64,000 nucleotides of DNA from positions 1 to 64,000 of the forward strand of contig CAVZRE010000073.1 in assembly GCA_963777595.1 (NCBI GenBank). The letters run 5' to 3'. A program made the position numbers and the translations under genes. The first letter of the stretch is position 1. The number at the start of each line of letters is the position of its first letter. The notes below the pieces were generated by a model that saw only the letters and a program-made list of their open reading frames with translations, had not been told where the DNA came from and did not search any database. This DNA is from CAVVFX01 sp963777595. Its GTDB lineage: Bacteria > Acidobacteriota > Terriglobia > Bryobacterales > Bryobacteraceae. Below are positions 35,594-46,198 of this stretch, in pieces.

Positions 35594-38500
35594 TCATTGA
35601 ATTGCTACGCTTACCGTGTTACTTACTACGCCAGCTGCTTTTATTGCCAGACTACAGACTGGTCCCCGGAGAGGTTCCTCCGGGTATGGGCACATTAACC
35701 TGATAAAGTCCGATGAACCCAGGAGTTAAACCCGAAAATGCCACAGGAAGTTCCACTGAGTTCAAAAGAGCTGTTACCGTACTCACAGTGACGTTCAAAT
35801 TACCTTGCGCTTGCACCGCCCCCAGATTAGTGCAATATATCGTCAATACATCGCCCCGGTTTGCCGGAGTTCCCAGATCATTTAGTGTCCCGCTTTGGTT
35901 AATCACTGCGCCCACAGTCCGTGTACCCGTGGTTGCTCCGCTCTCATTTGCCACCACGAATATCCCCGGCGCGGCTTGGCTGATCAACACTGGCTGCGTC
36001 GCCGTTCCCCACGCGGATTGTACCGTCACCGAATAATTTCCAGGCGCCAGATCGGCCGGTACCTGGCCATTCAGTTGAAAATCGCTCTGCAGGATCAGGC
36101 TCGCGCTCTCGCTGCCGAACGTCACGGTGGTCTTCGTCGCAGGTCCCGATAGCCCGCCGCCAAAAATGCTAAACAGCCCGCCCGGCGCCAGACCCGATGC
36201 AAACGTCGCGGCATTGAGAACCCCGTTCGCCGTGAAAGCAGCAACCTCGGGCGCAATCGTCAACGTCCCCGATGAGTTGAACGCCAACGCATAGGCAGCC
36301 GAGGATGACGCCGATAACCCCTTGTCCAACCCGGCGCCCTCTATATAAGCAAGGTAGGGATTCGATGCCGTAAGGTCCGCCTGGTACGCCGGACTCGATC
36401 CGCTGCAATAGACGAACCTTGAAGAACGGAGCGTCACCGAAATGGTCGAGCCGATCGTCCCTGAGTCGGGTATTTCCAACTGCGTTCCGCAAGCGCCGCT
36501 CGCCGATTGGATGTCGAGCGACACACCCCCCGCCGAAACCAGGGGTTGCGATACCGCCCCCAGAACGAAAGAACTCGTCGGAGGCCGTTGCACGACGATT
36601 TGCGCCGCCGAAGTGATCGTTCCCCGCCACGTATTACTGCCCACCGGAAAACCGTTCAGGTAGTCGTTCATATTGGTGCGCGCCAGTACCGGATTCGGAT
36701 CGTTCAAAACCAGGCTGCCATCGCTATTCACTCCCGTCACCACCACCGTCGATCCCCCTACAGGGTTACCATTCGCTGTCAGCGAAAGAAACGCCAGAAC
36801 CGGAGATCCGCCCGCCACCAGTGCCTGAATTGGACCGCTATAAGACCCGGAGGCATCGGGACTCACCACGGTAATATCCGTCAATCCACCCGTGAATCCA
36901 CTCAAACGCCACAGATTAACAATCTGCTGGCCGCTGGCTGCATTGGTCAGAAACCCGTCGCATCCGCTCCCGCAATTCGCCAGATACTTGTTCAGCGTGT
37001 CGCTCGTGGCCTGACCATTGGGCGCCCCGATCTGGCCCGCATTCTGATAAAAAGCGAGCACCATGGCCGCGGAAGTCACCAGCGCGCCCTGTTGGGAGAT
37101 CAGCGCGGGTCCAGCCCCTAGCGCATTCTGGCTCACCGCAGTCATCGCGGGAACACTCAGAGCCGCAGCGGCGATCGCTTGAGCGCCAAACGTTACGTAC
37201 TGGCCCAAAGCTTGAGCCGTAACCTCGGCAATTCCCACGGACGACGGCAGGCGCAGTGTCGTGGACGCCAGACCATTCGAATCCGTCGTCGCCGACGCGA
37301 CCGATATCGTCGCTCCTGGAGATGCGATGAAGGCGACGGCAACTCCCGGAATCGGATTGCCGCTCGAATCCTTTACAACAACCTGTAGAGGCAGAGGTAA
37401 TAACGCGCTGACACCCGCCGACTGTGAGTTACCCTGCACGATAGCAAGCTTCGCCCCTAAACTCGCCGTCGACTGGATCGAGAACGATCCCGAGGCAGTC
37501 ACACCCGCTGCATCCGCAGCTTGCAGGTTGATCGTCCCCACCGTCGCCGAAGTCGGTATAACATAATTCCACGTAAACGCTCCCAGCGGAACAGTGACGG
37601 TGAAACTCGGCTGATTCGTCACCGAAATGGTAACCGTATCGCCGTTCGAGAATCCTGAGACGGTGAGTTGCAACCGGCTGCCCGGCACACCTGACGCTGG
37701 GAAAGCCGAAATTGCCGGCGTTCGCGGATTAGGATGACCCACCGCAACCGCCGCTCCCGAAGTGTAGGAGATAGAGCCGTTCTCAAAAGTTTGACTGTAA
37801 ACCGTACCCGACAGCGTCTGGTCGCTTAAAGGGGCTCCATACGATCCCGCGGGTCCTCCCAGCGAGTTGTACAGCGCCAGAATCTGTCCGCTCACCGCGT
37901 ACGTGCCGCCACTGTGCTGCCCGCTCGTGATGGCGAAGATGGTTCCGTTTTGAAATGGTTGCTGCTGCCCTGTCTCGCCGAGCGCCGTCGAAAAGACCGA
38001 AACCGCCGCGGTCGGTAGTCCCAAAATTCCAGTCTCATATCCAAGGCTGGACCACTTGGTCAGGATCGGCGCCTGAACGACGAACGCCGGACTTCCTGCG
38101 ATCGCCGCGTTCTGGAATAACTGCCGTCCTGCCGCAGTCACGTCCGACGTGGGATACCCGACCGTACCGGAAGGTCCTCCCGCATTTTGATAAGTCGTCA
38201 GAATCGCGCCGCTCACCACGTAAGCGAGTGGGCTGCTATTCGCCTCCGCTACCAGAATCGACTGCGTCGATCCCACCGGCGTCATCGTCTGGACATACCC
38301 GTTCCCCACTACCTGCGCCGCGGCGGCGATCGGTTGACTCACCGTCAACTGGTTGCGCGACAGCGCATCCTGGAAAGCGGTTTGAACCGCGGCCGGAGCG
38401 CCGTAGCCGATCGTGCAGCACGGCGCGTTTACCGTAATCGGTAGAGCCGTACTGACCACCCCGCCGACAGTTGCGGTGACGTTCGACGTGCCTCCTCCTA

Positions 38501-39623
38501 TGCCTTTCACCGTAGCGGTCATTCCGTTCGGAGTAACGCTCAGCACCGACGGGTTGGTTGCGGACCAGGTGACCGCCCGGCCAGTCAGGGCGGCGCCGGT
38601 GGAACTGTACACTTGTGCGGTCAGCTGCGCGGTAGCGTTTAAATTAAGGGTGAAGCCCGTTGTAAAGTTCTCCGGACCCACGATTCGGACAGACGCCACG
38701 GGTAGCAGGATAACCGGTGTGTTTCCAGTGGTGTACTGGACCGTGCCGCCCTCAAACGTCTGCTGAAAAATTCCACCGGGTAGGCTTTGCTGGTTCGACG
38801 TCGGCAATCCAAGCGAGCCGTAAGGCCCTTGCACGGTTTGATAAGTCGTGTAGATCGGGAGCGTCACCGCGTAATACCCTCCCGTGTTGTTACCCGAGGT
38901 GATTCCGTAAAACGCCCCGCCCGTAAAAAGCTGCTGTGTCGCAGTGGTTGTGGTCGATGCCGTAATCGTCGCCGTGGTGCTGATCGGAAGACCGACAGTC
39001 GAGCCCACTCCACCCAGCGATTGCCACTTGGTAAACTCGGGGTCCTTAATATATACGCAGTCCGTATCCGAGCCGGATTCGCAGGTCTGCCCGTTCGCCA
39101 GGGGGCTGTTGTAGGCAAATAGGGCGTAATCATTACTGAATATCTGATAAGTACAGGAATTCGATCCTGCCGTCGGACACGTCAGCGTGTCCGTTGTCGG
39201 AAAACCCACCGTCCCCAGCCCAAGCGTGCTGTAGTAGGCGAAAATGCCCGCAGTGACCTGCAGGACAGCCGTATTCGACGCGTTTGCGTTCTGGTTCGCC
39301 ATCACCAGTCCCAACGTAACCGCCGGTCCGGTGGGGCAGGTGCTGCCGGAACATGGCGCGGTCGGCGAGAACTCCTGATACAGCCCGATCGTACTCCCGA
39401 TCTGGAGAGTCTTAACGCCCGATAGCGGATAAACCGCCAGAGAGCTGAAGCCGTTGCGCGTCCACGCGTTCTGGAAAAGAAACGTGATTTCCGGCGTCGG
39501 AGCTCCTTGCCCGACCGAATACGTGGCGGCCGGAAGCAGCGGAACCTGCCCTAAGATCGCCAGGCCGAGTATGCCGGTCCGGAAGGTTGCGAAGTGGTTG
39601 AAAAAACGAGGGAAGGAAGGCAC
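35594..39623 (-). CDS. Secreted LGFP-repeat protein with Big-like, inactive C39-like and TIGR03437 domains (one frameshift)
   Basis: About 1340 aa. The GTG at 39623 (MPSFPRFFNHFATFRTG) starts a signal peptide ending LLPAA; the open frame extends to a TTG at 39776, but that segment looks like leader. Two blocks of LGFP-type repeats (WQSLGGVGSTVGLPIS, YGSLGLPTSNQQSLPGG, LGYETGILGLPTAAV) flank a Big_2-like domain (VTWSATNPSVLSVTPNG). A second Ig-like domain (GNPIPGVAVAFIASPGATIS) follows. A C39-like domain then has GALVTSAAMVLAFYQ and SLVLNDPNP, but Ala stands where the catalytic Cys belongs and no His precedes VVVTG. The end is TIGR03437. The frame stops at 35652, but dropping one T near 35654 restores LAIKAAGVVSNTVSVAIQ, the standard TIGR03437 ending, stopping at 35594. 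Confidence 0.87.
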
Positions 39624-39760
39624 GGGTGAACCATCTATGGTAATACGTTTGAACCCCCGCTTGCGTCTGAAGTTGCAGATGTGTTGTGGTGATAGGGCTC
39701 CGCCATTCCCCAGGAACGGCGGGCGGACCCCTACTTCCGCCACAGCCCATCCAGCGTGCG

Positions 39761-39794
39761 GATCGGCGGTACGCAACCTTCGGCTTCAGCCCAT
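39761..39794 (-). promoter_or_regulatory. Candidate leader motif related to the one at 14586
   Basis: Minus-strand ATGGGCTGAAGCCGAAGG, a short spacer, then TACCGCCGATC, 138 bases ahead of the GTG at 39623. It shares ATGGGCT-NN-AGCC-N-AA-N-GG and the CCG...CCGAT end with the element before the Ig-repeat gene. Position and spacing are alike; structure is unproven. Confidence 0.3.
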
Positions 39795-40030
39795 CAACCA
39801 GACTACGAAGTTGCTTGTCCCGGAAATATCAGCGCAGCCAGCCGCCAAACTGGCCGCGCCTCGAATTTGTGGAGCACAAGGAAAAACGTTTCGATTTACT
39901 TTGGCTATATCGGAATGTTATAGGAGTACCAGTTTTCTGTATAGGTACCTAAAGGTTAATTTCACGTGAACTTGAGCCTTCCCGAAATAAACTTGCGAGG
40001 AATGCCTGCTGCGCCGCACCTCAACATTGA
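39795..40030. other. Divergent intergenic region between the LGFP protein and comM
   Basis: About 235 bases, AT-rich at 39885-39960, presumably holding divergent promoters. No gene or terminator seen. Confidence 0.5.
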
Positions 40031-41555
40031 GTGCCCCTTTTCAAAACACGTAGCGCTGCCGTTTTTGGCATTGATGCCCACCCCATCGATGTTGAGGTCG
40101 ACATGTACCGCTCGGGGATGGCTAAAGACTTTGTTTTGGTCGGCATGCCCGATACGGCTGTCCGCGAAAGCCGCGAGCGGATCAAATCTGCCCTGATGAA
40201 TTCCGGCTTTGGCTATCCGAATAAAGCGGTCACCATCAACCTTGCCCCGGCTAATGTCCGTAAGGAAGGCGCGGGCTTCGATCTTCCGATGGCGATCGGT
40301 ATTCTCGGCGCCATGGGCACAGTCGCGGGACTCGATCGCCATCTGCTGGTCGGAGAACTGTCTCTCGATGGAACGGTGCGGCCCGTGCGAGGCGCGTTAT
40401 CGGTTGCCGTCTGTGCGAAGCAGGAAGGCATCCGCCGGCTGGTTCTGCCCGCTGAGAACGCTGCCGAGGCCTCCGTAGTCTCCGGCATCGATGTCTTCGG
40501 CGTCCGCTCGCTCGCCGAAGTCGTCGCCTTACTCGCGCGCCCGGATGAGTTTCATCCCGCAGTCCCCGCCGATCAACCGGCCGCCAATTGGGATTGAAGA
40601 CTCCGCCCCTGATTTTGCGGACGTCAGGGGTCAGACCACTGCCAAGCGAGCCCTCCAGGTCGCGGCCGCGGGCGGTCACAACGTCCTCATGATCGGTCCT
40701 CCAGGCTCCGGAAAAACCATGCTGGCCAAGCGCTTGGCAGGTATTTTGCCCCCGCTGACCTTCAACGAGGCCATCGAAACGACTAAAATTCATAGCATTG
40801 CGGGCATACTTCCGGCCGGCAAAGGACTCCTGAGCCGCCGTCCCTTTCGTTCCCCTCACCACACCATCTCGGATGCCGGCCTCATCGGCGGCGGCCTGGG
40901 ATCACCGCGTCCCGGCGAGGTCAGCCTCTCCCACAACGGCCTCTTGTTTCTCGACGAATTTCCCGAATTCCCACGCAACGTTTTGGAACTCCTGAGGCAG
41001 CCGCTCGAGGATTTGACCGTGACCATCGCGCGATCGAATATGACCCTCTGCTTCCCGGCCAGTTTCACTTTGATCGCGGCGATGAACCCCTGCCCGTGCG
41101 GGTTCTACGGCGACTCGACCCGCGAATGCCGGTGCACGCCCGCCATCATCCAACGCTACCTCGGGAAGATCAGTGGACCTCTGCTCGACCGCATCGATAT
41201 CCATATTGAAGTTCCCGCTGTCCCCTACAAAGAACTGCGCGGCGATCAGCGCTGCGAATCTTCGGCCGAAATCCTGGCGCGCGTGGAGATCGCGAGAGAG
41301 GTTCAACAGCAGCGCGGGTTCTACAATTCGCGCATCCCCTCGCGACTCATCCGCAAACTATGCAGCCTCGACGCCGCCGGTGAGCGCACCCTCGAAATGG
41401 CCGTCCGCCGGATGAGTCTGTCTGCCCGCGCCCATGACCGCCTGTTGAAAGTCGCGCGGACGATCGCCGATCTCGATCACAGTGAATCGATTTCAGCAAA
41501 GCATATCGCCGAAGCCGTGCAGTACCGCAGTCTCGATCGGAATTATTGGAATTAA
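40031..41555 (+). CDS. comM: ComM/YifB family AAA+ ATPase (Mg-chelatase-like; one frameshift)
   Basis: About 508 aa. The GTG start at 40031 gives MPLFKTRSAAVFGIDAHPIDVEVDM, the family N-terminus. Residues 1-170 are the Lon-protease-like ChlI domain (GMPDTAVRESRERIKSAL, ITINLAPANVRKEGAGFDLPMAIGIL, GELSLDGTVRPVRGAL). The AAA+ domain has Walker A GPPGSGKTM, sensor and Walker B GLLFLDEFPEF, and the zinc-like AMNPCPCGFYGD...ECRCTP cluster. The frame breaks between about 40565 and 40592 and is restored by dropping one base (PADQPAA to IGIEDSAPDFADVRGQ). ComM drives branch migration during natural transformation and recombination. No competence gene is adjacent. Confidence 0.94.
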
Positions 41556-41664
41556 GACGATACGATTGAGGCAGGACGGTGAGAACATCCGGGCGCGTCG
41601 ATCTCCCCGTCCTGATGCAGTACAATGACATTTCAATCCAGTTGAGCCGGCCTAAATTCTCTCG

Positions 41665-42849
41665 ATGAAGGAGGCGTTGCCCAGGTCTCCGGACACCACC
41701 AATCCGTCCGCACCATCCAGCGAATCCATCCGCAAACCAGTGGGTCCCTGGACCTTCCTCCTTGCCCCTCTCTATTGTTTTCTTCTGGTCGAGTTGATCG
41801 TGTTCCACTCGGGGATTTACGCGCGGTTCCTCGATCCTGGCACTACGTCCACCGGCTATCTCGAGTCCGTGTTGAGCGAAGAGCTGCATCGCCAGGCCGA
41901 CGCCCGGAAACGGATTCTCGTCGTCGGCAATTCGCGTGTCGCCGAGGGCTTCTCTGCCAAAATCGGTGACGATCGCGCCGGCCGCGGCGTCTATTCTTTC
42001 GCCAACCTCGCAGTCAACGGCACCAATTGCCGCATCTGGTATTACTTGATCCGGGCCGCCGATCCCCACTGCGATCGCTATGCCGCAATTGCCATCCCAA
42101 TCGATGACTATGGCGATCCCGACGACGACGATCCCAACAACGAGGAGAATATCCCGGACCAGGGAAGGGAGATCACCTGGTTGGTCAACCGCCTCAACCC
42201 TACCGACATCATCCCGTATGCCCTGTCCTTCCAATCGTGGAAATCCCGAAGCCGGGCTTTCCTGGGCGCGGTTTTCGAATTCGTAACCTATCAAAATGAC
42301 TTTCAGAGATTTCTCGAACACCCCATGCGCCGGTTCGAGCTCATTGCCAATGAAAAAAATTGGGGCGCATTCGCACGCTACGGATACGAGGGTACGACCA
42401 ACAGCATGGCTGGCCTTCGCGTCGATTGGGCCAGTCAACACGCGGCGTACCCGCCCGGCATCGCTAAGGATCGGCAGCGGCAATACGACCACAGCCTCTT
42501 CGGCCGCCCTCCGCAATTCGGCCAAACTCGCGCCTTCGAACTCCGCTGGCTAGGCGCGATCATTGACCGCTATCGCCACTCCAAGACCCGCATCGTCATC
42601 TTTCAACCTCCCCGCAACCCAACCCCGCGGCCCGATTCCCTCGCCCATCTTTCGTGGACCGCCGTGGACCAACTCCGCAAACTTCCCCGCGTAACCGTGA
42701 TCGATCGCCGCGCCTTCGAAAATCTCGAAAAGCCTGACCTCTTCGCCGACCTGAAGCACCTCAATTCCAGCGGCCGGAAGCTCTTCTCGCCCAGACTCGC
42801 TGAAATGGTCATAGAAAGCGCCTTCTGTTCAGGACCGTCCAGGCAATAA
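41665..42849 (+). CDS. Membrane-anchored SGNH-hydrolase-like protein
   Basis: 394 aa. A cytosolic N-terminus is followed by one TM at about 28-50. The periplasmic body has ILVVGNSRVAEGF at about 90-102, in the position of the SGNH block I (GDSxxxG), with Asn for Asp. The C-terminal DLKHLNSSGRKLF carries the block V DxxH pair. An acidic loop (DDYGDPDDDDPNNEEN) lies in the middle. It resembles proteins associated with O-acetylation of extracellular polysaccharides (DUF1574/AlgX-like), but the assignment is by motif only. It stands alone between comM and the convergent helicase gene. Confidence 0.6.
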   Translation: MKEALPRSPDTTNPSAPSSESIRKPVGPWTFLLAPLYCFLLVELIVFHSGIYARFLDPGTTSTGYLESVLSEELHRQADARKRILVVGNSRVAEGFSAKIGDDRAGRGVYSFANLAVNGTNCRIWYYLIRAADPHCDRYAAIAIPIDDYGDPDDDDPNNEENIPDQGREITWLVNRLNPTDIIPYALSFQSWKSRSRAFLGAVFEFVTYQNDFQRFLEHPMRRFELIANEKNWGAFARYGYEGTTNSMAGLRVDWASQHAAYPPGIAKDRQRQYDHSLFGRPPQFGQTRAFELRWLGAIIDRYRHSKTRIVIFQPPRNPTPRPDSLAHLSWTAVDQLRKLPRVTVIDRRAFENLEKPDLFADLKHLNSSGRKLFSPRLAEMVIESAFCSGPSRQ

Positions 42850-42863
42850 CCTAATTCTTCTTC

Positions 42864-42889
42864 GTAGAGCAGGCGTTTTCGCCTGCTCC
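42864..42889. terminator. Hairpin between convergent genes; REP-like palindrome copy 2
   Basis: GAGCAGGCG-TTTT-CGCCTGCTC, a 9-bp perfect stem preceded by GTA. It separates the SGNH-like gene (+) from the helicase gene (-). It lacks a T-run on either side, so it may be a REP-type element more than an intrinsic terminator. Same pattern as 8191, 50328 and 54436. Confidence 0.6.
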
Positions 42890-42906
42890 TGGCCAGATTG
42901 GATAGA

Positions 42907-45900
42907 CTAGCCGCCTGCCGGACACTTTCCCCGATAGAACGGACACCGTGTGCAATGTGCCCCTTCTTTTAACGGAAATTGATTCTCTCTCTGGGCGGCT
43001 GCCAGTTCTTCCACTAAATCCCTCGCCGCGCCCAAATGTCGCGCCGTCAACTCTACCCGAACCAGGACGTCCGGCCGCAGAAAATGCAGCCACGCTTCCG
43101 TCGGCGGCGCTCCGGTAAGCTTTTCCATTGCCAGCGCATAGTATCGAAGCTGGAGTTTGTAACTTTCCCCGCGAGCCTCCACCTCATCTTTGCTGACGTC
43201 GTCCGTCTTATAGTCGACAATCGTATGCCCCATCCGGTCTTCAAACCATAGATCGATCTGGCCGCGCAGCACCATCTCGCCAATCGTGAACATGACGTCG
43301 AACTCGTGCTCCACATGACGCGCTTTTCTGGCGCGTCGGCCGAGCTCGCTGCGGTCGAATGTATCCGCCAGCCGCAGCGCTTCGAAATCAGGCGTCACCA
43401 CCTCTTGCGACGCCAGCAATGCATGCACCTGGCGCCCCAAGTCACTCGACGTCAGCGGCCCGGCGGCCGTGGAAGAAGTCGCCTTCCCGGCTGTCTCCCA
43501 GCCCAGATACCGCGCCAGATAATATCTTCTTGGACAGTCCGCGAACAGTGTCAAAGAAGTCACCGTGACGTTCGATTCCTCCTGCCCTGTGATCCTGGGC
43601 CGCTCAAGCTCCTGGATGCTGCTGGAGAACGCGCCCGCGCGATCCACCCGAAACGACGCCGGTGTGCGCGTAAGGCTCCGAACCACGGCGGCAAACTCGC
43701 GCTCCGGCCGTCCTGCCTGTATCACTCGCGGCGGTGCATCCGCCTCGAGCGAGCCCATTCCGAAAATGCTCGCCATCAGCTCAGCCCACTTGGCGGGTTT
43801 ATCTTTTTCGGCCAGTGCGTAGGACAACACCAGATGCTCCTCGGCCCGCGTCATCGCGACATACAGCAACCGGTCCGATTCGTCGTCCTCGCGTTCTTTG
43901 ATGGCAGCTTTATTGCGTCCGCGAAACCAGTCCGGCACCATCTCACCGCCGGACGGATTTCGCCACTTGGTGCCCAGTCCGCCCGCCGTTGTAAAAGTCA
44001 GCGACGGGATCCCGGCCCCCATCCGGCTCTGCATCCCGGGTATAAAGACAATCGGAAACTCCAGCCCTTTGGAGGCGTGGGCCGTGATCACGCGGACTGC
44101 GTTCAAGCCTTCGTCGAAAGGAGCGTCAGCCTCGCGCGCGTCTTCTTCGCGAATCAACTTGATCTCGTGTACGAATTCCGCCAGCGACCGGTCTCGCGGC
44201 GCATTCCGGGCCAACGCCAGCAGTTTCTCGATATTGTTCCCACCCGTCGTACCGGGCATCCACTGATAGCCGCTGTCCGCCATCGCGTTCGTCAGCAGCC
44301 GGTCGACCGGTAGCGATTGTGCCATGGCTCGCCAGCGTCCTAGATGAGTGCGGAAATGCTGGAATCGTTCGGCATCGAGCGGGTCGAGGTCAAGACCCCC
44401 GTCCTCCAGACTCTCTGCCAGATTCTCGCGTCCGTGCTTCAGCCGCAGCAAACCCTCATCCGACACTCCGGCCAGCGGAGACCGCAGCACCACGGCCAGG
44501 CTCACTTCGTCGCGCGGATTTGAAATCGTCCGCAGCAGGTGAGTGAGGTCGCGTATCTCCCGCGACTCGAAGAAGCCCATCTGTCGCGTGACCTGATATT
44601 GCACCCCGAACCGGTCGAACGCTTCCCCGAGCGGACCCACAATCGATGCCTTTCGGACCAGCACCGCCATATCGCGGAAATCGGCAGGCCGGCTGTCCGT
44701 GCCGATCGTGAGCGAACTCCGCAGTTCGAGGATCCGGCCGGCCACCCATTCCGCCTCCGTTCGACTGGCCGCTTCGGTAGTCTCGCCCAGCGCCGCAGTC
44801 ACCTCGATGCACGGCATCTCTTTAACCGGTAGGTCTCGGCGGGCATTTAATTCCCGAGACTCCACTCCGGATGCTTTCTCGACCACGGCTTCCACCGCAC
44901 GCAGTATTTCCGGCCGGCTGCGAAAATTGTCGAATAGCTCGACGTGATGTTGCCCGCTCGACTGGACTCGTTCGCGATGCCCTCGAAAAACCTCCGGCGT
45001 CGCGTAACGGAATCCGAAAATCGACTGGTTAATGTCCCCCACCGCATAAAAGTTGCCCCGCCCCCGTAACAGTTGCAACAATCGCGCCTGTTGTCCGTTG
45101 GTGTCCTGAAACTCATCCATCAGGATTTGGCGGAACTGCGCTCGCACCTTGTCGCAAACTGCCGGATGTTCTTCCAGTAACCGGATCGCGAAATGTTCTA
45201 AATCGGAGAAGTCCAACATTCCGAGCTTCTGTTTCTCCCCCCCATAGTGAAGGTCGAACCGGATCAGAATTTCGATCAGTGTGCGGCGGTCCTTCAGGTA
45301 CAGTTTCACTATGGCGGCGCCGAGAAGCTCTTCGGCCTGCCGTTTCACTTCATCGAAATCCGCTTTCCAATCCTGGTGAATCGATCCTGGCAGAAACTTG
45401 AACGACGCGGTCTCGGCGACTAACGCGTCCCATCGCCGGTCCCGGTAAGCTGCGCGCGCAGCCGTAACCCATTCGCCCAGACGATCGCGATACTCTCGCC
45501 GCTTGTCTGTCATCTTGCCGGTGAAGCGGCTGTACTCCGCGATGAATGCTGCACCCGCATCCAGCATTTCCCCCAGGTCGGGAACGCCTGCGGCCAGAAC
45601 CTCCTCGAATGAAACTCCCGCGCTTCGGATCGCATCATGAACGTCGACCAGCGGCCCCGCCAGGTCCGGCTGTTCAATCGCGCTCATCAGCCTGCCGGTC
45701 TCTTCGGGATTCTCGCGGAAGAAAGTGTCGAGCGTCTCCACCGCGCACCGCGCTCGCCGGATCTGTCCCTGGCGTTCGTCCAGGATCGCGAATTGTGGAT
45801 CGACTCCCGCCGCGATCGCGTTCTCCTTCAACAATCGCTGACAGAAACCGTGTACCGTCGAGATGTAAGCCGCCTCGATCTGTCGCCGCACCGGAGGATC

Positions 45901-46125
45901 CGACGCAAAAGCCTTAACCATCTTGTCCTTCATGTTGGCTGCGGCTTTTTCCGTAAATGTGATCGCCAGAATCTCCCGCGGCAGAACGCCATCGAGGATC
46001 AGTTGACGGTAGCGCTCCACCAGCACCGTCGTCTTACCGGAACCCGGGCCGGCCACAATGCACGCGTCCTCTCCGAGACGTCCGATGTCGATCGCGGCAA
46101 CTTGAGGAGGAGTGAATTCCGGCAC
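42907..46125 (-). CDS. AddA/RecB-like UvrD-family helicase with PD-(D/E)XK nuclease
   Basis: 1072 aa. Superfamily 1A helicase motifs: Q-motif TPPQVAAI, Walker A GPGSGKTTVLVERY, AITFTEKAAANMK, Walker B DEFQDTNGQQ, GDINQSIFGFRYA, VITAHASKGLEFPIVFIPG and LLYVAMTRAEEHLVLS. The C-terminal 200 aa form a RecB-type nuclease: GQIDLWFEDRMGHTIVDYKTDD carries the catalytic D...DYK. Cys in FADCPRRYY together with CTRCPFYRGKC make the 4Fe-4S staple known from AddB and related nucleases. It processes double-strand DNA ends for recombination. No AddB or RecC/RecD partner gene is adjacent, so the partner must be elsewhere or the enzyme acts alone. Confidence 0.92.
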   Translation of the reverse strand: MPEFTPPQVAAIDIGRLGEDACIVAGPGSGKTTVLVERYRQLILDGVLPREILAITFTEKAAANMKDKMVKAFASDPPVRRQIEAAYISTVHGFCQRLLKENAIAAGVDPQFAILDERQGQIRRARCAVETLDTFFRENPEETGRLMSAIEQPDLAGPLVDVHDAIRSAGVSFEEVLAAGVPDLGEMLDAGAAFIAEYSRFTGKMTDKRREYRDRLGEWVTAARAAYRDRRWDALVAETASFKFLPGSIHQDWKADFDEVKRQAEELLGAAIVKLYLKDRRTLIEILIRFDLHYGGEKQKLGMLDFSDLEHFAIRLLEEHPAVCDKVRAQFRQILMDEFQDTNGQQARLLQLLRGRGNFYAVGDINQSIFGFRYATPEVFRGHRERVQSSGQHHVELFDNFRSRPEILRAVEAVVEKASGVESRELNARRDLPVKEMPCIEVTAALGETTEAASRTEAEWVAGRILELRSSLTIGTDSRPADFRDMAVLVRKASIVGPLGEAFDRFGVQYQVTRQMGFFESREIRDLTHLLRTISNPRDEVSLAVVLRSPLAGVSDEGLLRLKHGRENLAESLEDGGLDLDPLDAERFQHFRTHLGRWRAMAQSLPVDRLLTNAMADSGYQWMPGTTGGNNIEKLLALARNAPRDRSLAEFVHEIKLIREEDAREADAPFDEGLNAVRVITAHASKGLEFPIVFIPGMQSRMGAGIPSLTFTTAGGLGTKWRNPSGGEMVPDWFRGRNKAAIKEREDDESDRLLYVAMTRAEEHLVLSYALAEKDKPAKWAELMASIFGMGSLEADAPPRVIQAGRPEREFAAVVRSLTRTPASFRVDRAGAFSSSIQELERPRITGQEESNVTVTSLTLFADCPRRYYLARYLGWETAGKATSSTAAGPLTSSDLGRQVHALLASQEVVTPDFEALRLADTFDRSELGRRARKARHVEHEFDVMFTIGEMVLRGQIDLWFEDRMGHTIVDYKTDDVSKDEVEARGESYKLQLRYYALAMEKLTGAPPTEAWLHFLRPDVLVRVELTARHLGAARDLVEELAAAQRENQFPLKEGAHCTRCPFYRGKCPAGG

Positions 46126-46198
46126 GCTGATCTAAGTATTAACTAAATTGCAACGAAACTGTCGTCGCCAGTACAGCTTGTTCCTTCATCCTGGAACT

